From contig NC_049982.1 of NCBI RefSeq assembly GCF_000003815.2, positions 27,068,269 to 27,132,268 of the forward strand: DNA of 64,000 bases. Reading direction: 5' to 3'. Both the position numbers and the translations under genes were made by a program. The notes under the pieces are model-generated. The model was not told where the DNA came from. It did not search any database and saw only the letters and a list, made by a program, of their open reading frames with translations. This document shows, piece after piece, positions 33,070-43,366 of the stretch. This DNA is from Branchiostoma floridae (taxonomy: Eukaryota > Chordata > Leptocardii > Amphioxiformes > Branchiostomatidae). Every line of letters begins with the position of its first letter. Position 1 is the first letter of the stretch.

Positions 33070-33760
33070 CTTGCTCTTCTTATCTTGGGCCACACTTAAT
33101 TTTATCGATGACACCTGGGCGCGCATTTATTTTGCCTGTACTAAAAAAAATGGTCAAATGTCACCCAATAGTAATAAGAATTTCATGCTTACCAGATGAC
33201 CTGCTCTCCACGATAATGGGGCACATGGTCAGGGCATGGCGTACCCTGGGAGCCAGACCAGGTGCGGCTAGAGGACCGGGTAGCTATAGCGAGTTTTGTT
33301 CGGGGAGCAAAGGCAGTCAGCCCGCCGATCTCACATTAGTGTTCCGGGGAGTTTAATCCCAAAGGAGTTATCGCTACCCTTTTCAGAGGAAAAGGGCAGG
33401 TGGGCTTCATCGGGCTTAAACTCCCCGGGGCGCTGATAGGAGATCGGCGGGCCTGACTGTCTTGGGCCACCGAATAAACTGTCCTAGCTGCCCGATCCCG
33501 GCTGGCCCCCAGGGTGGGCATGGCGCCACAGCGCCCCTCTTCCCTCTTTAAACAAGAATGTGATATTACAATATAAAAATGATTGACATGGCGACATTGT
33601 CTCAAAGGTGAACATAAGCCAAGCCTGGGAAAGACTGGATGTTTAGTCCTGTGGTTTAGCAGCATTTTTTGCTGGATTTTTCTTTTTTTTTTGCCCTCGT
33701 ATATTAGGTTTGGGGTCTTCAGAAGATGTCATCAATGAAATTAAATCAGTGTGGCTTTAT
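33070..33760 (+). repeat. Dispersed repeat, copy 1, interrupted by a MITE
   Basis: Blocks atgtcacccaat, cagatgacctgctctccacg, gaacataa, tagcagcattttttgctgga and gatgtcatcaatga follow the same order as in 46015-46450. Copy 2 lacks the palindromic element found here at 33242-33515. Confidence 0.6.
33242..33515. mobile_element. Long palindromic MITE with 10-bp target duplication
   Basis: Arms of about 110 bp (ccctgggagccag..., ccggggagttta) face each other around a short centre. The direct repeat GGGCATGGCG lies at 33232-33241 and 33516-33525. A 9-10-bp duplication and long TIRs suggest a Mutator-like source, which is inference. Confidence 0.75.
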
Positions 33761-34428
33761 TGGAAGTAGATTATGTTACATTATAACAAAAGATAACTGT
33801 AAGAATCAAATGTCAATTTATAGGATATCTTGATATAGAAAAAAAATTCCTATGTACTATTTTGAAGGCATTTATATGTCGTTATCCCTTCATGAGCTAA
33901 TCAGTGATGCAAACTGTTTACATTGCGTAGATGTATCTGATCTTTTGTGGGACCACAAATATATGAACGAAACGAATACTGCAATTTTAATCTTAAAAGA
34001 ATGTCATCATAATCTTATGCAACAACACGACGTTCCATGAACTAAATGTTCTCACCAACCTATATTGCAGAGACTATTCAAAATAAATGACTATGCAACC
34101 CCAAGTTAATCAAGAAGCATATCCCATAATAAAGGTACTAGTTGTTTAAATAAGAGTAGATGTATCTGATTTCATGTAATACCCCAAAATACATGAAGTA
34201 ACCTGTACTATGATTTCAACACAACGTTTAACATAAATTCGAACTTAATCAACAAGGCGATGTCCCTTTGGAGAGCTGTTTTGGAAAACCAAAATTTTCC
34301 ACACAAAGGAAAAAAAATGGAAATCTGTGGCAAGATAAACCGACTGTAGTCAGGGGAGATCCCTAAAACAGGTAAAAACAACATACCAGTTACAAACCCA
34401 GCCGGGGAAACAAGTATTTTACATCTTA

Positions 34429-34820
34429 GGGCCACACCAATTTTATTAGTCGTTTCTTGGATTTTTTCAGAAAAAAATTGAGTCGGTCGGTCGAAAAAAA
34501 AAATTAAAAAAAAAACGTTTGCAAAAGGTCGGGGGTATGAGAGATCGAGGGGCTTACTCAAGTTACACAACAGAAATAACAATATTTCAACATTTAGGGG
34601 GTCCCCGATAGCAAAGTTCAAAGTTGGAAGAAAAATGATCATTGTACCGTCCAAAATAGCCACGTACAGCTACTGGACTTTGAGGCCCATAGTTAATTTG
34701 AGAAAGGGGATGCAGTGAAATTTTGTCAACACGAGGTGTGGCCATCAATTTGAATGTTTTTTTAATCGGAAAAAATAGGGTCGGGAAATCCGAGAAACAA
34801 CAAATAAAATTGGTGTGGCC
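34429..34820. mobile_element. MITE with TA target site and GGCCACACC ends
   Basis: Left end gggccacaccaattttatt, right end its near-perfect inverse (aataaaattggtgtggcc), flanked by TA on both sides. TIRs are about 35 bp; the interior is A-rich with no frame. Confidence 0.75.
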
Positions 34821-35438
34821 TAGCACTGATGTGGATTGTCTGGTACAAGAAGACGACTCGCGGGCTGCTTCATCTACAAAGAGATTAATTGTCTTTGTCT
34901 GCGCATTGACGTCACATGGTTTGTTTTCACAGTGGGCGGTGAACCTCATACACGGCGCACACAGTCATATATGATTCGTATCTATATATATGATAAAAAT
35001 TGTTCAAGTGTACGGCGCAAGGCAGTGAAAGATAAAAAGACTCAGCGAATCCGATCGGAGAGTCAAACTGCCCGATATGACAGCAACAGGCAAATACCAC
35101 ATCCTTTTGTGACAACCATAACGCGTATAGGCAAGAATTCTCGAAGTCATATCTTTATCATCAGGCTTTTTGAGTGAAACCATGGCAAAATGAGGTGCAG
35201 AAGCTACACAGCCTTTATTCAGGCAAGCTGACGAAGGTGACAACCTACACATCCCTGGTACATTTGAGGAAAATGAAATCGACAATGACAACTGTCTATC
35301 AAAAGCTACGCTGCAGTTGAGAACAGTCCTGGTGATTTTGATACATACGATATTGCATACATATGCAAGGGTGATAGAACGTGCAATCTGAAGAAAACGT
35401 CGGAAGAGACGAAAACAGAACCATTTCAGGCAGCAAGT
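34821..35438 (+). other. Putative 5' region of the NHL gene
   Basis: No exon can be assigned with confidence. It contains the region immediately 5' of the NHL gene start (cagcaagtATGGCG) and may hold untranslated exons. Confidence 0.35.
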
Positions 35439-35800
35439 ATGGCGTCCAGCAGTGGCAATGATAAGGGAGTGTACTTGGCAGGGTGTGGCTCATTCAACAA
35501 TGATACTGACACCTTCGAGGGGAATGACAGTGACATGCACGCAAAGGCCATGGATCCAGATCCGATGTACACACATCGCACCACGAACCCTTCTGCGGTA
35601 TGCGCACAGAACACTAATCGAATGTACCTGCAAAGCACCACGACGCCAAAAGTCAGCCCTGGACCCGCCTACAAGTCAAATAACAGTGACGACAATCCCT
35701 ATAACCAACTATCTCCTGATACCCATCAGCAAGATTATGAAGTCACCATTATGCCAGCTCACAATGACGACAACCATTGCCTTCAGCCGTATGCTGTTAC

Positions 35801-35838
<38 letters not shown>

Positions 35839-38800
35839 ATGATGAAGAAAGTGTTGTAGTTGAGGCAGAAAGCAATAAGAACAATCCGTGCATCCAGCCA
35901 CATGGTTTTATATGCCTGGAACATAACGCAGCCGTTGCCGGATCAGTCGACTGTGATGTCGTCAAGCCCTATGCTGTTAAGTGGCAAGAAGATGTCGTCG
36001 ACTCAGCGAACAATAGTGGTAATTCCTCCATCCAGCCATATGCAGTTAGATACCATAAAGATGATGGCTCTGATGACGTGGACATCAGTACACCATATGC
36101 TGCCGCATACATGCATCAGGACGACATGGCGTTGCACACAGCGTCAAGGGACATTCAGACTGCAACAAGACTTCCCTTTCCGAAACCAACAGCTGCTTCA
36201 AACAGCGTCAATGATGTCTTGAGCAATCCATCGAGCAATGATGCAAGTCCTCCTGATCTTGTCAGAAATCCGATGTACGTGCCGTACGTCCACCATCCTA
36301 CAGCTTGCGGTAAGAGGGATCTGTATTTCAAACAATTTCGCACGATTTTGTGTGCAAATTTAAACTTGTTTCAATACTCACTAAGTTGATAGTACATCAG
36401 ATGTAATTCTCAGGCTGACCATTCTATCTTTGAAGCTAAACCATCGGTATGAGCTAATTCTAACCAAGGCCTAATTGTCCATGTTCTGAAGAGATATCTT
36501 TGTGTCTTTTTTCAGTTTTATTGGAAAGTAACCAAATTTACATACACGGTGCCATTTACAAGTGCAGTTTCATGACTGCATTTTAACAACAGAATATGAC
36601 AGTGTTTAGCGCTTACTATATAAAACATACATACACATAATAAAGTTTCATAAAGTTGTCATTGCACCAGCAGTAATTGATTCTGCAACAACTATCATTT
36701 ACTACTGAAGAAAGAAAAGAAAACTAGCTCTATACAGTAAATAGTATGATTTCTATATACAGGAAGTGGGATTACTTGTCACAAACATTCCATGTGTCTG
36801 TGGGATTTTGCAGAATGCACACGTCACCAGGTGTGTAGAGTTGTGGGGGCGGTTATAGTCCTTGCCTTGTGCGTCTCCGTTGGAGTCTTTCTCTGGTCAT
36901 TCTTCAACACCAACAAATCAGAGGTAAGCTTCTATCTTCTATGCTTGTTCATTTGTCCCTAAGCTTCCTATTTGTTGAGATAAGATTAGCCGGTCGTGGT
37001 TTAGATACTTTATTACGATGACAACTCTCTACCTACAGCCGGCAGAGACTGTGGATACTACCTTTACCTATGGTCCGACTGGTGGCCGCACACCACCCGC
37101 AGTCTCCAACAGCTCACAACTTGAAGGTCAGCTATCAATGTATACTATTAGAAATTTACATATTTTCGTCTGAACGACCAATGTCTACTACTAGATCATT
37201 ACCCTTCTTCGGTCTGCCTAAATACCACAAACGACCACAAACGACTCGTAAATACCACAAACGACCACAAACGACTCTAAAATGCAGTGTATATGGGTCA
37301 AAGACCTTGTGTGGCGCTCTGGAGACATTGTTTACACATTTATGAATTAAAAAAAACGCAGCAAGTCCTGCGTATTCACCAGTTATTTCAAGTTAGTCCG
37401 CCGGTTTCAAGATCGAAGCGATTCTCGGCCGCCATGTTGGATTGCCCGTGCTAGGAGTCTGCATGGGGAAGTTCTCGATACCTTCCACGGCTCCATAGAC
37501 GACAGGACGATAAAACTATGGACGCTGTGGTTCATAGATTATAGCATGGCACTATTCTATCATGGTCAACTTATAAAACTTGTATACTAAGTGTTTTTCA
37601 GCCTCAATGCAAGCACGCATTCATTGACAGCGCAGAATCGCTTCGATCTTGAAACCGGCGGACTAACTCGAAATAACTGGTGAATACGCAGGACTTGCTG
37701 CGTTTTTTAAATTCATAAATGTGTAAACAATGTCTCCAGAGCGCCACACAAGGTTTTTGACCCATATACACTGCATACTAGAGTCGTTTGTGGTCGTTTG
37801 TGGTATTTCCGAGTCGTTTGTGGTCGTTTGTGGTATTTAGGCACACCCGATCATTTCTTGAATATTCTGCATCTGGATGTGATTTTTATTGTTTATTGCA
37901 GAAAACTATCTACAACCGGGAACGACTGTGGATGGTAGCTTCGATACCTCTGGTGCGACTGAAAAGTACAGGTCTAACCCCACAACCACGGCAGTCTCCA
38001 ATAGCGCACACCCTGAAGGTGAGCCTTGCATGAAACTTCACATATACCGTTACCACCTTGCATGAAACTTCACATATACCGTTACCACCTTGCATGAAAC
38101 TTCACATATACCGTTACCACCTTGCATGAAACTTCACATATACCGTTACCACCTTGCATGAAACTTCACATATACCGTTACCACCTTGCATGAAACTTCA
38201 CATATACCGTTACCACCTTGCATGAAACTTCATATATACCGTTACCACCTTGCATGAAACATCACATAATTTTATACCGTTACCACCTTGCATGAAACTT
38301 CACATATACCGTTACCACCTTGCATGAAACTTCACATATACCGTTACCACCTTGCATGAAACATCATATATACCGTTACCACATTGCATGAAACTTCACA
38401 TATGCCGTTACCACCTTGCATGAAACTTCACATATACCGTTACCACCTTGCATGAAACTTCACATATACCGTTACCACCTTGCATGAAACTTCACATAAT
38501 TTTACACCGCTACCACCTTGCATGAAACATCATATATACCGTTACCACATGAAACTTCACATAATTTTAAACCGTTACCACCTTGCATGAAACTTCACAT
38601 ATACCGTTACCACCTTGCATGAAACTTCACATATACCCTTCCACCTTGCATGAAACTTCATATATGCCGTTACCACCTTGCATGAAACTTCACATATACC
38701 GTTACCACCTTGCATGAAACTTCACATATACCGTTACCACCTTGCATGAAACTTCACATATACCGTTACCACCTTGCATGAAACTTCACATTTTGACCCG

Positions 38801-40516
38801 TTACCACCTTGCATGAAACTTCACATATACCGTTACCACCTTGCAAGAAACTTCACATACACCGCTACCACGTTCAGAGTTTCTTGAGGGTAGTTAAAGA
38901 AGCTCTATGAACTGTCCCTGAACCGTCGGAGACGTCATCTGGTACCAATTTCACATTTTGACCCGTTTCTCATGTCAAATGTCTTCCATGTTCAGTTGTG
39001 TATACGTAGCTTCTTGTCTGTTTAAAATTGATTGTGTTTTTTGTGTTGTATTTTGGATGTGTTCAGGAGAGGTCGGAATTCTCCTAGGAGAGTTTGGAAT
39101 TCATTTTTTTTTTCAAACGTTTCATGTGCTGTAAATTACTTACTGTACAACAGTAACGTAGTCCATTAGCTATAATAATAAGCTTAAAAGTTTCAAACGA
39201 TACAACGAAAGATTTATCCTAGTTCAATATGCTGTATGTTAATTACAGTAGAACAGTACCTTAGTCTATAGTTAACTTTAGATTTATATCAAGTTACACA
39301 ACAGAGATTTTGTAAACTTAAATATCTCATCTATAGGTTTAGCATCCAATCATGAATAATTTTACTATCGAAAGATGAGCATGTCTCAATTCCAAAGTAC
39401 CCAACCTAGCTGCATTGCAAAAGGTGGACATTCGAGCGGAAAATTTGCAAAAGGTGCAACGTTATATACTAAGATACTGGCTGCACGGCTGAAGATCTGC
39501 CCAAGGCTATGGAGGATAGGGAAGGATGGAGGAAGAGAGTCATGTCCATCCGTGCAACCAGCACGCCCGGATGATGATGATGATGATGAAATGTTAATTA
39601 TTCATATATGCACTAAATAGTCAGTGAATGATGTTAAAGTGAGTATTGCACCTACAATTTTTTATTACTTCTTGCAGCAAAGCAAGACAGGAAGTTGGAG
39701 AAGATCACCTTTGGTGGGGAAGGAACCGAACCTGGGAAGTTTCAGCATAACTTAGGGGTGGCAATCTCTGCTGACAATGTGATATTTGTGCCTGATATGA
39801 ACAACGAGCGAATCCAGGTCTTCAATATGAATGGGGCCTATATCCGACACTTCCCAACAGTACTGCCTGGTAGCGACAGCGGCGAAATCAGGCCGACTGA
39901 TGTTGCTTTTGACGGAAAGGGCTTTCTCTGGGCAGTGGGGACCAAAGATATTTCTAGCGGAGACACATGTGTAGTACAGTATCAAGAAGACGGCCTGGCC
40001 GTGACCAAATTTGACGTCAGCTTCAGGAGTACGATTCCCGACGCCAGAATTGCCGTCGACCTGCGCAATGATAAGATCATCGTGGCGGACGTTGGTGAGA
40101 TTATGATATTTCATCCAAACGGCTCAATTTTTCGGAGCTTCTATAAACAGGGTCTGCAACCCGACGACATCGCGTCAGACGGCAATGGAAACATTCTGGT
40201 CACTGACACTTTAGAGAGTGTAAAGGTGTACAATCATTCCGGAGACAAAATGTTTGAATTCGGTGGGTTTGGACACAGGTTAGGCCAGCTAAAATTCCCC
40301 CAGGGGATCTGTTTGGACACCGAAGGGCACATTCTCGTGGCGAACTGCGGAAATGGGCGGGTGGACATGTTCACAGGCCGCGGGGAGTTTGTCCGTACCG
40401 TCGTGAACGTTACGAGACCTAACGCCATCGCTGTAAGCCAGGCGGGGCAGCTGGTGGTGACTAGCTCTAAGGACCATGCTGGAACCATCTTTCCACGCCA
40501 CATGGTTTATCCGTGA
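35439..40516 (+). CDS. Type II membrane protein: tyrosine-motif tail, TM helix, NHL-repeat domain (five exons)
   Basis: Exons 35439-36309, 36763-36923, 37039-37126, 37902-38018 and 39678-40516 join in phase to 691 residues. Residues 1-290 are hydrophilic and studded with tyrosine motifs: DPMY, NRMY, GPAY, DNPYNQL, QPYAV, KPYAV, QPYAV, TPYA and NPMYVPYV, plus a run of about 12 Gln. Exon 2 encodes one TM helix (VVGAVIVLALCVSVGVFLW) with no preceding signal peptide, so the C terminus is predicted to be outside. Exons 3 and 4 are alike (AVSNSSQLE, AVSNSAHPE) and look duplicated. Exon 5 is a six-blade-type NHL propeller (GEGTEPGKFQHNLGVAIS, VPDMNNERIQVFN, LDTEGHILVANCGNGRVDMF). NHL folds bind proteins or RNA. 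The predicted combination is unusual; role unknown. AATAAA lies at 40824-40829. Confidence 0.85.
35803..35837 (+). repeat. CAA trinucleotide repeat encoding poly-Gln
   Basis: In-frame CAA run within exon 1 of the NHL gene, coding about 12 Gln just after a QPYAVT motif. Confidence 0.95.
37215..37843. mobile_element. Long-TIR MITE in intron 3 of the NHL gene
   Basis: Arms of about 210 bp (37215-37425 and about 37630-37843) begin and end with TGCCTAAATACC / GGTATTTAGGCA. Outer parts are short repeats of ccacaaacgaccacaaacga. Inner parts include gcagcaagtcctgcgt and cgccggtttcaagatcga. The roughly 200-bp centre has no frame. Confidence 0.85.
38024..38877. repeat. 32-bp minisatellite in NHL gene intron 4
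   Basis: About 26-27 head-to-tail copies of a 32-bp unit whose core is ccttgcatgaaacttcac followed by atataccgttacca. It begins only five bases into the intron (donor gtgag at 38019). Some units carry ataatttta or other indels; most are near-identical. Confidence 0.95.
39400..39600 (+). mobile_element. LINE 3' end fragment with ATG tail
   Basis: One frame reads LPKAMEDREGWRKRVMSI, the C-terminal signature common in non-LTR retrotransposon ORF2 proteins, followed by a stop and a gatgatgatgatgatgat tail. A related piece (AMEDSEKWKKRVMEI) is at about 42240-42298. It lies in the NHL gene intron, about 80 bp before exon 5. Confidence 0.6.
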
Positions 40517-41580
40517 CCATGGACATAGCGACACGTTGATTTGATTATATGTATGACATCCTATGGGAACTACAGAACTGATGCGAGGGTGCAACTAAAA
40601 AAGGTTTATAAATTGATTGAGCATTTTCCTTTAAGATCTTGTATGTATATATATATATACGTGTTGGATCCGTCACCCCACTGCTGTACTACTATCTTAT
40701 TTGATCTCACATTGTTTTGTCCTTTGTCCATTTCATTTTCAAATGTGGTATTAGTGGTAATGTTAATATTAGCTCTGCTAGAGTGCATTCACCACTGTGT
40801 CATGTCTGATATTTAACTATACCAATAAAAATTAAAAGTATACAAAATAAAATAGAAAATAAAAAATAAAAAAAAGTTTGGCATCAAAAAAATTGCCTTT
40901 ATTTGTGGGATTAAAAAAGGTTGCAACAAATAAACAGACAGAGTATGGTTACTATTAATACCGAAGAATAGGCTCTTCATTTTTGTTCTTTCACATCTTC
41001 CTCCTTGATCGTGGAATCGACTTTGGCATTCAACGACATTCGAATTCGTATCCGTTCCGATATATTTTCTACTGCATGTATTTAAGTATTCATCTGATAT
41101 TTCACTAATCCGTTATTACAATTGTTGTTTTTTTTGTTCAAGGGTAGGAAGATCATAACATATTAACGTAGAAAATGTGAACGTATTGCTGTAGGAAATT
41201 AACGATTATCTGTTTCTTTTATGTACTTGTTTCAGTTACACTAACTGGAATTAAATGTCATATGTCTGTCTACCTTAGTCTTTACGCGATGACGGGTATG
41301 TATGTTTTACGATTTTTGTCATCCCTAGATTTGAAACTAAGATTTACGTTTAACACGTACACATCGACATTCGATTCCCTCGATAAAAATATCATGTAAA
41401 GCTAGCTGTACTAATTTTAAGCTGGTATAGAGTGTGTTTAATGCCATATGATTGATGTTCATTCTGAAGGTGTTAGTTGTTCATATCTTGGGCAATGACC
41501 TTTCAAAGGCTCAAACACATCAGTCCCTTCCATACACAAACGGCTAACATCTGCTGGAACATCAGCTAACTGCAGAAATG
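40517..41580. other. 3' UTR and gene-less stretch
   Basis: Probable 3' UTR of the NHL gene to about 40850, then A-rich sequence (40830-40880) and unremarkable sequence. Confidence 0.4.
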
Positions 41581-41593
41581 CGGCTGATTGTTA

Positions 41594-41804
41594 CGAAAGA
41601 CCAGAGCGACATGTGTGTGCGTGGTGTGTGAGCAATGCACACGCCGGTTTTAGCAGTGCGCGACCAATGCACACGCCGGTTTTANNNNNNNNNNNNNNNN
41701 NNNNNNNNNNNNNNNNNNNNNNNNNNNNNNNNNNNNNNNNNNNNNNNNNNNNNNNNNNNNNNNNNNNNNNNNNNNNNNNNNNNNCATGTCGCTCTGGTCT
41801 TTCG
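41594..41804. mobile_element. Inverted-repeat element around a gap
   Basis: cgaaagaccagagcgacatg (41594-41613) is repeated as its exact inverse at 41785-41804. Between them are two direct copies of caatgcacacgccggtttta and the 100-N gap at 41685-41784. A small TIR element is likely but its interior is unknown. Confidence 0.6.
41685..41784. other. Assembly gap (100 N)
   Basis: Exactly 100 N between inverted-repeat arms. Confidence 0.95.
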
Positions 41805-43366
41805 TAGATTGTAGAGTTAACGACTTGTGCTTGGAGAGCTCTGATCAGGTTAAGGGCGTAAATACCTATTGACAACAAGTTATTACAGTTCCATACTTTC
41901 AATATGGGGTCTTTTCTGAAATATTACATTACTCATGTAAACAGCTACGGTGAAAAAAAGCCACCATGGATTATCATGGAGCTACTAGCAGACAATATGT
42001 AACTACTAGCCAATAAAGTCTTCATTTGAAGAATTGATATCAATATCGATATTTCTATCTATCTCAGTTACATATGCCACATGTTAGAGAATCGTATCAT
42101 GAAATGCAGCGATTTTTTTAAACATTTCTCATTAAGCATGCAAACTAGTTCCTGATTTGTATGATTTGTATTGTCCTTATATCCATTTAATTGATAATCA
42201 TGAGACAAATGCTGGCCTCAATGGTTTTAAAGAACTCAATAGCTAGAGCTATGGAGGATAGTGAGAAGTGGAAGAAGAGAGTCATGGAGATCTCATCTGT
42301 GTAACCATGGAGGTTATGATAGTGCCGGTTCTTCCATAGACAACATAGACACCGTTTCATACCATAGACACCCTCTGCCAAGACTCCAGAGAAAATTCCC
42401 CTCAGAACGGCTTTTCCATGTTTAGAACACTTGCTTATTATTTTCGGAGTCATCCCACAAGAGAGCGACCTGTCCTTGGTGCTGAACATTATTTACACGC
42501 ACACAGACACGCACGCACAGACACACACACACACACACGGCGAGCCCCAATGGCTCTTTCATTCAGTGGCAGAACATTCCAGTTGACATTCTATTTCATT
42601 ATTGCACTGTTTTGGACTAGCAAGCTGCATCATGACGAAGTATGTGTCATTATGATTTCAGGAAATAGGGATCCTGATGATGAAACCTTAACTACAAATT
42701 CTAAGATGGTGTGTCAACTGCATGGCTGTTACACGTATTTCCGAAATACCAGCTGACGATTATTACATCATTTCGTAGGGGTGCCTAAACCCTAAGATAA
42801 AGAAAATGTTCTATAATCTGAGTGTTAGCGTTGTTTGTGATAGGTTCATCAGGGTGTAATTTGTATTACACATCGAGTGTGTGATTGCCAAACCCTCTAA
42901 AAACAATCTCTTGGCAGCTACAAGGTCATCAAAGGAACTGTGCTCAGGTACGTACAAGGTGGTAGGAAGGACACCGTGGTTTTGGTACCGACGTTCTAAG
43001 AGGTATTATATCAATGCAAATGTCTCAGGACCAACCACTAAAATCAAGCAAATCTTCAATGAGATGCAATATTCATTTCTTTATCAATTAATCATGTAAT
43101 CAAATCTAAACAAAAAACACACAATGCTTCTGAATACCCATTTACGAAGAAGAAAAGGCAATGCTACAAACTCTATTTTACAGTGCTGATCCTAAGGAAA
43201 AACACACACAGGTACATCACATCGAACTGCAGCTATCAATTAAAGTTTATGTTAGGATGTCCTTGTTTAATACTGTATACCGCATCTAAAGTTCTCTAGG
43301 CATTATTTAAAATTTATATTGAGGTTACTGATTGTCACAAGTTCCACTCTTTGACAGTTGATTCAT
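41805..43366. other. Gene-less stretch with repeat fragments
   Basis: Holds the dispersed repeat at 42040-42185 (shared with the gene C intron), a LINE tail fragment at 42240-42298 (AMEDSEKWKKRVMEI) and a CA-rich run at 42498-42538. No supported exon. Confidence 0.45.

Noticed and set aside
34208-34949. Minus-strand open frames of 151 and 120 residues
   Set aside because: They overlap a TIR element (34429-34820) and have no recognisable domain.
38024-38877. Head-to-tail 32-bp repeats resembling a CRISPR array
   Set aside because: There are no variable spacers between units and the setting is a eukaryotic intron; it is a minisatellite.
42498-42538. Regular spacing of cacacaca and cacgcac suggesting an array
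   Set aside because: Simple CA microsatellite; not a CRISPR-type or coding array.
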